Source: Verrucomicrobiales bacterium (GTDB lineage Bacteria > Verrucomicrobiota > Verrucomicrobiia > Limisphaerales > UBA11358). From it: a stretch of 64,000 nucleotides of DNA. The notes beneath the pieces were generated by a model. It worked only from the letters and a program-made list of their open reading frames with translations. It did not search any database and was not told the origin of the DNA. The stretch lies in the NCBI GenBank assembly GCA_028712475.1, contig JAQTQB010000002.1, positions 186,001-250,000 of the forward strand. The letters run 5' to 3'. Below are positions 21,239-27,709 of this stretch, in pieces (the stretch's first letter is position 1; every line of letters begins with the position of its first letter). A program made the translations under genes and the position numbers.

Positions 21239-22312
21239 CTAAACCTTTTGCTGCCCGGAATTGGCGGCTGGTTCAGCGCTTTTGATAGCCGACCATTCGG
21301 TCACCAACCGGTAGCCGACGGCCAGCAATGTTGGGCCGAGAAAAACGCCGATGAAACCAAACGCCAGCGCGCCGCCCAGCACGCCAAAAAAAATCAGGAT
21401 GAACGGCATGTTGCTACCCTGGCTGATGAGCCACGGCTTGACGATATTATCAATGTTGGCGACGCCAAAACCCCAGACCAGCATGAAAATACCCCAGCCC
21501 GTCGAGCCTTGATGAAAAAGCCAGATGGACGCAGGCAGCCAGATCAATGCCGTTCCCACGACCGGCACGACGGACGAGAAGAACGTCAGCAACGCCAGCA
21601 GCGCCACCCCGGGAACCCCCGCAATAAAAAACCCGACGCCCGCTGCAATCGCCTGCACCAGCGCCGTGCCGAGAATTCCGTAAACGACGCCGCGAACCGT
21701 GTTGCCCGCCACTTCGAGCAGATGTTTCCCGCGTTCGCCGCCGATGCGTTCCACGGCCGTGATCAATCGTCCGCCGACGGCAAGACCGTCGCGGAACAAA
21801 AAGAACGCGATAAAAATGCTCAAGGCCAGTTGCATCAGACCGCCGCCCAAAGCGATGCCGCCCTTGAGCAGCCACGAACTCGCCGGCTCGATCAGGCGCT
21901 GGGCCTCCGTCCAGATTTTGGAAGTGTCCGCCGCCAGATTCTGCCAGTAATCCGTCGCCTGTTGTCCGACGCCCGGAACCTTCAGCAGCCACGCCGGCGG
22001 CGCGGGCGGGCCGGCCTCGATCAGCCGCTTCGTCGCCGCCGTCAGCTCCTTGACGTTGTCCGCAAGCGTCGTGCCGACGATGAGAAAAGGCATTAGAATG
22101 ATGAGGATCATCGCCAGCGTCATCACCAGCGCAGCCAGCGTGCGGCGGTTGCCGAGCCAGCCCAGAAGACGGCGGTAAACCGGCCAGCTTGAAGAACACA
22201 ACACCACCGCCCAGAGCAGCGCGGAGATGAATGGACGCAGCACCAGCAGACAGCCGGCGAGCAGAATAAGCAGGATCACCCAGCCGATGTTGCGTTCCAG
22301 TTTTGAATTCAT
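21239..22312 (-). CDS. AI-2E family transporter
   Basis: A 357-residue polytopic membrane protein of the AI-2E/PerM family. It has two N-terminal hydrophobic helices (LERNIGWVILLILLAGCLLV, PFISALLWAVVL), a long cytoplasmic/periplasmic helical section (about 75-160), then a cluster of C-terminal helices with the family motif PVVGTALIWLPASIWLF. Family members include quorum-signal exporters and Na+/H+ antiporters, so the substrate is unknown. The ATG at 22312 has a good GAGGAGA binding site; the longer frame runs into the tRNA and is rejected. Confidence 0.87.
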   Translation of the reverse strand: MNSKLERNIGWVILLILLAGCLLVLRPFISALLWAVVLCSSSWPVYRRLLGWLGNRRTLAALVMTLAMILIILMPFLIVGTTLADNVKELTAATKRLIEAGPPAPPAWLLKVPGVGQQATDYWQNLAADTSKIWTEAQRLIEPASSWLLKGGIALGGGLMQLALSIFIAFFLFRDGLAVGGRLITAVERIGGERGKHLLEVAGNTVRGVVYGILGTALVQAIAAGVGFFIAGVPGVALLALLTFFSSVVPVVGTALIWLPASIWLFHQGSTGWGIFMLVWGFGVANIDNIVKPWLISQGSNMPFILIFFGVLGGALAFGFIGVFLGPTLLAVGYRLVTEWSAIKSAEPAANSGQQKV

Positions 22313-22382
22313 GTTGATTTCTCCTCTGCGTTTCTGCCGGGCAAGAATTTCAATCGAAAGACTCACGGAACCCCTGATTAAC

Positions 22383-22459
22383 TGGTGCACCCAATAGGAG
22401 TTGAACCTATAACCTGCTGATCCGTAGTCAGCCGCTCTATCCAATTGAGCTATGGGTGC
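22383..22459 (-). tRNA. tRNA-Arg (ACG)
   Basis: A full cloverleaf on the minus strand. The acceptor is GCACCCA/TGGGTGC with an encoded CCA, the D arm includes AGCTCAATTGGATAGAGC, the anticodon loop CTACGGA gives ACG, and the T arm is AGGTTCAACTCCT-like. It decodes CGU and, with inosine, CGC/CGA. It marks the left edge of the accessory interval. Confidence 0.95.
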
Positions 22460-22525
22460 GCCAAAAGGAGCGTCAGGATACATTTCAAAAGCCCGCGCGC
22501 AAGAAATTTCCCGCCCGCCGAACGT

Positions 22526-22837
22526 TCACTTCACCAGATTCAGCAGCGCCAGCACCACAACCGTCGCCGCCAGAATCAAACCGCTCGGCATGAACTTCCT
22601 CGTCTTGGCAAGCCGCACTGCGAACACCAGCAGCACCACCACCAGCGTCAGGTTCGCCACGCCCAGCGCGAAGCCCGGCTGAAAAACACTGCGCAATGTC
22701 GTCAGGATCAGCAGCGCGGCGAACACCGCCGACGTGATGAGCGACACCTTGCTCTTGCCCTTGATAAACCCGATCAAACCGCCGATGAGCAGCAGCACGA
22801 TATAAACCCACAAGACTTTGATTGTGAAATCATTCAT
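22526..22837 (-). CDS. TMEM14-like small membrane protein
   Basis: A 103-residue protein with four predicted membrane helices. It has the TMEM14-family signatures IGFIKGKSKVSL near residue 20 and a C-terminal KFMPSGLILA. Family function in bacteria is unknown. I start at ATG 22837, where the first helix follows at once; the frame extends 30 codons upstream into the neighbouring CPXCG gene. It sits between the tRNA-Arg and the small zinc protein. Confidence 0.75.
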   Translation of the reverse strand: MNDFTIKVLWVYIVLLLIGGLIGFIKGKSKVSLITSAVFAALLILTTLRSVFQPGFALGVANLTLVVVLLVFAVRLAKTRKFMPSGLILAATVVVLALLNLVK

Positions 22838-22851
22838 GCGCGCAGGCTGCC

Positions 22852-23031
22852 TCAATTGCCCGACACGTCCAAGCTTAGAATTTTCCCCGGCTCGCACGTC
22901 ACCGTCACCTCGAACGGGCGGCAGCACACTTCGCAGTCTGTCGTGAACCGCTGGTCCGGCACGCTGGTGTCAATGGCCACCTCGGACGACTGCCCGCAAA
23001 ACGGACAGGGAATGGATTCGCAAATTTCCAT
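22852..23031 (-). CDS. CPXCG motif-containing cysteine-rich protein
   Basis: A 59-residue zinc-ribbon protein read from ATG 23031 to TGA 22852. The N-terminal CPFCG (Cys9, Cys12) and the later DCEVCCRPF (Cys33, Cys36, Cys37) match the CPXCG family (Pfam CPXCG), whose members are all about 60 residues. Function is unknown. It lies 14 bases upstream of the TMEM14-like gene on the same strand, so the two are probably cotranscribed. Confidence 0.8.
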   Translation of the reverse strand: MEICESIPCPFCGQSSEVAIDTSVPDQRFTTDCEVCCRPFEVTVTCEPGKILSLDVSGN

Positions 23032-23199
23032 GCGCAGAATCTAAACGAGGCTGGACAAAGTGCAACGGCTCAAACTTTAGAATTTCGCGCACGGAAGGAT
23101 TTTCACGGCAGGGAGATTTGTGATTGAAGAATTTTGCAGTTCGAAGCAGCCACAGTCTCCGCATCCGAACCAGAGCCGAAAAGTTAAGGCGCTGTCGAA

Positions 23200-24016
23200 T
23201 CAGGATAACGGCAGTCCAGCACTACTGCGACGACTGCGTTCCGGGTTGGCTGTGCCATAATACGCCGCAGCGAGTTGAACAACTTCCTTTTGCGCGTCGG
23301 TAAAAGTCTGGCTGGCCGGCTTGTTTTCGGAGTTGTCCCATTTGTCACACACAAACCACCCGACAAGGTAGATTCCATGCGTCAGACCATTGAGTCGAGG
23401 ATAATCGCCTACCAGTTGACTATCAACTGCCGTGCGGACTTGGACATTCCAACAGCCTTTGACTTCGATAATCGCCTGACTGACAGATAACTGACAAAAC
23501 CGAGGATTTTAACCAACTCCTCATCAACCCCGTCCACAACCAACGCAAGTTTGCCGGAAGAATTTTCCCATTGTTTCCAGGCATCTGATTCAATTGTTCG
23601 CCGTGCAAAAACGGATTCGTTCGGCACATCCCGAAATTCTAACTAAATAAGTTTGCCATCTGCGCCAAGACATTTTCCAAAATCGGCCCGGATTGCTTAA
23701 GCGCGGTGCTTTTGCCGGTGCCGGGATCGCCGCATAGAATCGGGCATTTTGCACGCGCTAAATTTGAAATGTGAAGAGATGAGGATTGTAGAACCGTGTG
23801 GAATCGCCGTCAGGGTCGGTTAGAAACCCCTGTCCCTGATGTTCGTCGCCAACGTGGATTGCATCACCAAAGCGACACCAAAACCGTTTCCAAGGAATAA
23901 TCGGCTTTTGAGTTGGCGCTGACATCGGCAGCATTATTCCAATTTCAGCACCATTTTGCGAGCATCACGTTGCCGCGCGCCACCACAAAACAAACCTCAC
24001 TCCCCAAATAGCTCAT
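23200..24016 (-). pseudogene. Broken STAND/NACHT-like P-loop NTPase with C-terminal EVK domain
   Basis: Conceptual translation on the minus strand recovers one protein in several frames. It starts with ATG 24016, overlapping the Fic stop as ATGA (MSYLGSEVCFVVARG). After a frame change it reads GIMLPMSAPTQKPIIPW and runs to NPHLFTF. Another change gives CPILCGDPGTGKSTALKQ (Walker A, frame ending 23639). A further change gives LEFRDVPNESVFARR and KLALVVDGVDEELVKI (Walker B). At about 23480 it jumps to a C-terminal piece, QAIIEVKGCWN ... GIYLVGWFVCDKWD, ending at TGA 23200. Intact relatives of this kind are much larger, so an internal deletion plus at least three frameshifts are inferred. The E-V-K in a strand-like context suggests a PD-(D/E)XK-like domain, which is tentative. 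Confidence 0.65.
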
Positions 24017-25170
24017 GTCCCCTCGGAAGATTTTAATCTCGCCGGTTCTTCAAGAATTTCCAACAGCGCCTTGGCACAATAAACCCGGTCGCGTTTCGCA
24101 TCACCTGATTGCTTCACAATGCCAAGCCGCTCCAACCGTTCAATGGCGCGTTGTGCCGTAGTAAAAGCCACACCTAGTTTTTCAGCCGCGCCTTTGGCAG
24201 TGATGAAAGGATTCGCGGCCAGGAGTTCCACTACGCGCAGCGGTGCATTCGTCGAATCACCGGTAACTTTCTTTTGCCATTCAATCAACTTGCTGTTGAT
24301 TCGCGCCGCCCGGCTCAGGGCATCTTCCGACATGCGAGCCACGCCTTGCAAAAAGTATTCAAGCCAATCGTTCCATGCGCCACGCTCGCTGACGCTGCGC
24401 AAGCCGTCGTAATAATCACGACGTGCGGCTTCAAAAAAGGCCGACAGGTAGAGCAAGGGTGTTGGGAGAATTTGTCGCTCAATCAGGAACAAAGAAATCA
24501 GCAGCCGGCCAACACGCCCGTTGCCATCTAAGAACGGGTGGATAGCCTCGAACTGGTAATGCGCCAGCGCAATTGTCACCAGCGGCGGCAGTTCCGATTC
24601 ATGCAAAAACTTTTCCCAAGCGGCTAGGCACGTCTCCACTTCATCCGGCGGCGGTGGGATAAACGACGCGGTTGCCAGTGTGCTACCGGGTTTGCCGATC
24701 CAGTTCTGGATTTTTCGGAAACGCCCCGGAGCAGCTTGCTGCCCGCGCACACCGGTCATGAGTTTTTCGTGCAATTCCCGGATGATACGGACACAAAGCG
24801 GAAGTTTTTTCAGGCGGAGAATCCCATGCTCCAGAGCTACAACATAATTGCCAACCTCTCGCAGATCATCGGGGCTGCGATCCACCGCCACGCCCGCTTC
24901 CGCCGCCAGCAATTCTCCCAGCGTCGCCTGCGTGCCCTCAATCTTGCTGGAAAGGACGGCCTCACGCTGCAAAAACGGACGCATCAAAATGTGCGGGTTA
25001 GGCAGACGCCCGCCTTCGCCGGCCAACTTGCCAATTAAACGGTCGGCATCTGACAGCACGCGGATAAGCCGGGGCGTCCAATCGAGCTTCGGCGGCAGGG
25101 GCGCAGGCACAAAGGCGGCGTAGCTGCCTTGTGGCATTTTCTTGCCCGGAATATTTGATTTGCTGGCCAT
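24013..25170 (-). CDS. Fic family protein with C-terminal winged helix
   Basis: A 385-residue class II-like Fic protein. The autoinhibitory helix motif S-x-x-x-E-G is present at residues 74-79. The catalytic Fic motif HPFLDGNGRVGR lies at 211-222 with all consensus residues, preceded by the flap region. The C-terminal 60 residues look like a winged helix (ITAKGAAEKLGVAFTTAQRAIERLERLGIV). Fic enzymes usually AMPylate proteins. With the DNA-binding tail it may also regulate its own gene; inverted repeats lie upstream. Its stop overlaps the start of the broken NTPase gene. Confidence 0.92.
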   Translation of the reverse strand: MASKSNIPGKKMPQGSYAAFVPAPLPPKLDWTPRLIRVLSDADRLIGKLAGEGGRLPNPHILMRPFLQREAVLSSKIEGTQATLGELLAAEAGVAVDRSPDDLREVGNYVVALEHGILRLKKLPLCVRIIRELHEKLMTGVRGQQAAPGRFRKIQNWIGKPGSTLATASFIPPPPDEVETCLAAWEKFLHESELPPLVTIALAHYQFEAIHPFLDGNGRVGRLLISLFLIERQILPTPLLYLSAFFEAARRDYYDGLRSVSERGAWNDWLEYFLQGVARMSEDALSRAARINSKLIEWQKKVTGDSTNAPLRVVELLAANPFITAKGAAEKLGVAFTTAQRAIERLERLGIVKQSGDAKRDRVYCAKALLEILEEPARLKSSEGT

Positions 25171-25231
25171 CGGTTACTTTCGATGATGAAAATACCACAC
25201 ACTGCTATTTTCACAAAAGCTAAAAAACGAT

Positions 25232-25250
25232 AATAGCGCAATTTGCTATT
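25232..25250. promoter_or_regulatory. Candidate operator upstream of fic
   Basis: AATAGC (25232-25237) and GCTATT (25245-25250) form an inverted repeat with a seven-base spacer. A further GCTATTTT half-site lies at 25204-25211. It lies about 60-80 bases upstream of the fic ATG in an AT-rich patch, which suits autoregulation by the Fic winged helix. No clear -35/-10 pair stands out. Confidence 0.35.
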
Positions 25251-25269
25251 TGCGCGGCTGGGTGGCGCA

Positions 25270-25374
25270 TCAAGCCGCAAATTGAACCGCGTCACGCCAT
25301 TGCGCCACACCCTCAACTTTCTCGCGTTGATAAATCTGGTGGATCAATTCGGAAGCGTGATTCACCAGACGCAT
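25270..25374 (-). pseudogene. C-terminal remnant of an unidentified gene
   Basis: An open minus-strand frame after an in-frame TAA reads AQKDSAEAAMRLVNHASEL and continues through IHQIYQREKVEGVAQWRDAV to a TGA at 25270. It has good protein-like composition but only 34 codons from its first ATG (25374). It reads like the last part of a larger protein. I do not recognise the family. The flanking 25375-25574 shows no other gene. Confidence 0.3.
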
Positions 25375-25574
25375 CGCCGCTTCTGCGCTATCCTTTTGTG
25401 CTTATGCGAATGATTTCGTTCAATCGCTTTGCATGGACTCGTTTTTTTTCCGCTACGTTTCATCGTCGCCATTATCGCCGACGAACGCCCATGACGCAAT
25501 TAGCTTGATTCGTCAGCCGTTTTGTCTCATACCGAATGCAATTAAAGCCAACAGAGAGAATTTTTGTCAGGCGT

Positions 25575-26246
25575 ATGAAAATTAAACTTGTTCTCGTAAT
25601 CGCGCTTTTTATGACTTTGCCAGTCATGGCGCAAACAAACTCACCTGTTATAGTTTCTGTTGAAGTGCCAAGTTTTACGTTTGATTTTCCCGGCACGATG
25701 ACGCCAAGCCAAATTAACGACGTTTTGAAATCACATTTTGCGCCGGGCCTCATTTACACATTTGAAGTTACAAATAAGCAGAATCATCGCTTCATCAAAT
25801 TCACTGGCAACACTATGCCAGCGACTTGCATGGACGAACTAAAACAATCAGATGCCACACAACTTTCCAAGACGATTCAAACGAACAGTTTTTTGCATGT
25901 TCTGCCGAGTCAGACTTTGAAAAATTCAAGGGCAAATTTCCCCCAATTCAACAACTATTCAGACGCCGAAATTGTTTTGGCAGTCGGCCAAAAATATCCG
26001 CAATGGCTTAAAAGTGACCCGGCATTTGCAGGTGAGTATTTAAGGTATTCGGCACAGTTCACACACTCCCGAATCAAGACGCCAAAAGACCTAACAACCA
26101 TCGCAAACATTAGGGGAAAGACTTATAGGAACGTGGAGATTCAACATGTTGACCCGGATGGACTGATGGTTTCTTATGGCGAAAAAGGCAAGGGGATTTT
26201 GAGGAAAAAACGCGGGTGGCTAACAGTGATCTTGTCACCCAAATGA
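25575..26246 (+). CDS. Secreted protein of unknown function, probably frameshifted at the 3' end
   Basis: From ATG 25575 the 223-residue product has a clear Sec signal peptide (MKIKLVLVIALFMTLPVMAQ). A region of unknown fold follows. Around residues 180-205 it reads IRGKTYRNVEIQHVDPDGLMVSYGEKGKG, a 'GKTY..V.V..VDPDG' segment I associate with verrucomicrobial exported proteins. After GKG the frame gives a basic tail (ILRKKRGW) unlike the expected continuation. The +1/-1 frame continues as a sensible coiled-coil (next feature). Base composition is AT-richer than its neighbours. Function unknown. Confidence 0.6.
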   Translation: MKIKLVLVIALFMTLPVMAQTNSPVIVSVEVPSFTFDFPGTMTPSQINDVLKSHFAPGLIYTFEVTNKQNHRFIKFTGNTMPATCMDELKQSDATQLSKTIQTNSFLHVLPSQTLKNSRANFPQFNNYSDAEIVLAVGQKYPQWLKSDPAFAGEYLRYSAQFTHSRIKTPKDLTTIANIRGKTYRNVEIQHVDPDGLMVSYGEKGKGILRKKRGWLTVILSPK

Positions 26247-26479
26247 GAACAGACGAACAGATTGCAAACATCGCCAAACTGCGCAGGGCGGAGGCCGAAT
26301 ACGAGGCCGCAAGACAGCGGTTTAATGATGAGATGAAGCTTCGGGCGGTTTTGGCACAAGAAGAGGCGGCAAGCGCAGCCGAGGCCCAATCGTTCAATCA
26401 GCAAATGGATGCTTTAAGTATCAAAAATTCTCTGGACGATATAAAATTTCAGCTTGATATGCAGGATTGGAGGCGATGA
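26216..26479 (+). pseudogene. Coiled-coil 3' half of the preceding secreted protein, other frame
   Basis: This frame opens upstream as DFEEKTRV, then runs ANSDLVTQMRTDEQIANIAK and on through an Ala/Glu/Arg-rich coiled coil to QLDMQDWRR, 87 codons from a GTG at 26216. It overlaps the end of the preceding frame by 31 bases, has no good binding site and begins exactly where that protein becomes implausible. I read it as the second half of the same gene after a single-base slip in an A/G run near 26185-26210. A genuine separate small protein is the alternative. Confidence 0.5.
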
Positions 26480-26604
26480 CCAGATTGGAAAACGGCCTGT
26501 TTCCTGCGATGTTTTGTTCCTGCCCGTCGCACGCAAGCGAAATCCGTTCACGCCATTGCCTTTTTCAAGACCGCTTCCGGGATGCCGCGCCGCGCCCGTC
26601 GGCT

Positions 26605-26922
26605 TCACGCCGCCGCGAGTTGCAACGCTGCCAGTGGTTCGACTTCGCGTTCAATCGTCCGCGCCTTCTTGTAACGCACCAGCCGCAAATCGTAGTCGGC
26701 CTGCAAACCCGTCCACAGTTCCGCCGTCGTGTTAAAAAACCGCGCCAGCCGCAACGCCGTGTCCGCCGTGATGCTGCGTTTCTCTAAAACAATTTCATTG
26801 ATCCGGCGCGGCGGCACGCCCAAAGCCCGCGCCAGCGCGTTTTGCGACAGGCCGTGCGGCGTCATAAATTCTTCACGCAGAATTTCGCCCGGATGAATCG
26901 GCGGCAGTTTGTTCGTTTTCAT
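26605..26922 (-). CDS. higA: HigA family antitoxin (XRE HTH)
   Basis: A 105-residue protein with the HigA/VapI signature HPGEILREEFMTPHGLSQNALARALG, a full HTH (PPRRINEIVLEKRSITADTALRLARFF) and the typical ending TTAELWTGLQADYDLRL. I start at ATG 26922, which overlaps the toxin stop (ATGA) and gives the canonical N-terminus; the frame continues upstream without domain content. It neutralises HigB and represses the operon. Confidence 0.92.
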   Translation of the reverse strand: MKTNKLPPIHPGEILREEFMTPHGLSQNALARALGVPPRRINEIVLEKRSITADTALRLARFFNTTAELWTGLQADYDLRLVRYKKARTIEREVEPLAALQLAAA

Positions 26923-27206
26923 AATCCGTGATAGTCCACAATTTCCACGTCCAGCGCATCTTCGCCCAGCCAGCGGAAGCACACGCGCCACTGGTCATTG
27001 ATACGGATGCTATGCTGGCCTTTGCGGTCGTCTTTCAACGCTTCTAGGCGGTTGCCATACGGCACGCGCAAATCATTCAGGCTTCGCGCCTGATGCAACA
27101 CCAGCAATTTCCGCCGCGCCACCCGTTGAATCTGCGTCGGCAAACGCCGCGACGTTTCATCATTGAACAACTTTTCCGTTTCGTGGCAGGCAAAGCTGCG
27201 TATCAT
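26919..27206 (-). CDS. higB: HigB/RelE family toxin
   Basis: A 95-residue RelE-superfamily mRNA interferase. It starts MIRSFACHETEKLFNDE, with the later motifs LPTQIQRVARRKLLVLHQA, the GNRLEALKDDRKGQHSIRIN segment and WRVCFRWLGEDALDVEIVDYH, matching HigB of host-inhibition type. ATG 27206 is preferred over the upstream TTG at 27215. Toxin-before-antitoxin order and the four-base overlap with higA are typical of higBA. Confidence 0.92.
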   Translation of the reverse strand: MIRSFACHETEKLFNDETSRRLPTQIQRVARRKLLVLHQARSLNDLRVPYGNRLEALKDDRKGQHSIRINDQWRVCFRWLGEDALDVEIVDYHGL

Positions 27207-27214
27207 CTGCGACA

Positions 27215-27244
27215 ATCATAACGCTTGGCGTCATACATTGTCAA
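27215..27244 (-). promoter_or_regulatory. higB: Promoter-like sequence for higBA
   Basis: On the minus strand TTGACA (27239-27244) and TATGAT (27215-27220) are separated by 18 bases, close to consensus. The start point would fall about at the toxin ATG (27206), implying a nearly leaderless message. The 27245-27503 stretch upstream holds no gene. Confidence 0.5.
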
Positions 27245-27503
27245 GAACAGCGTTTCAATCAAAAGGGACTCCAAGCGCGAAAGGCTGGCGTGAATTACCC
27301 CCTGCACCCCGCAACCCCGTGGGGACGGTCGCCACGAAAAAAAGTTTGTTACCCGTCACAAGTTCAGTCCGCTACCCGCTCACATGGCGACAAGTTTTAC
27401 ACTCCGCGACATGGCCGGATTTAGGCGATTTGTTATGACTTTCTGTTATGACTTGCCTATTCTTGAAGCCCTAAAACTCACAACCCCATTTATTTACAGG
27501 GAT

Positions 27504-27577
27504 TGGAGCGGGTGAAGGGAATCGAACCCTCGTCTCAGCCTTGGGAAGGCCACATTCTACCATTGAACCACACCCGC
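27504..27577 (-). tRNA. tRNA-Gly (CCC)
   Basis: A complete cloverleaf on the minus strand: acceptor GCGGGTG/CACCCGC with CCA encoded, D arm GGTTCAATGGTAGAA, anticodon loop TTCCCAA (CCC), T arm GAGGGTTCGATTCCCTT-like. It reads GGG codons. It bounds the accessory interval on the right. The 27578-27709 stretch beyond it shows no gene. Confidence 0.95.
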
Positions 27578-27709
27578 CTGCGCTGCTTCGGCCAGCTGGG
27601 CCGTAGCTCAAAGAGCGAAGGCTCTCGCGGCTGGCCCGCCAGGAATCTGCTGTTTTCTACCAGACTGCCGCACGGCTGGCAACTGGTTTGCAATAATCCC
27701 TCATGCCCC

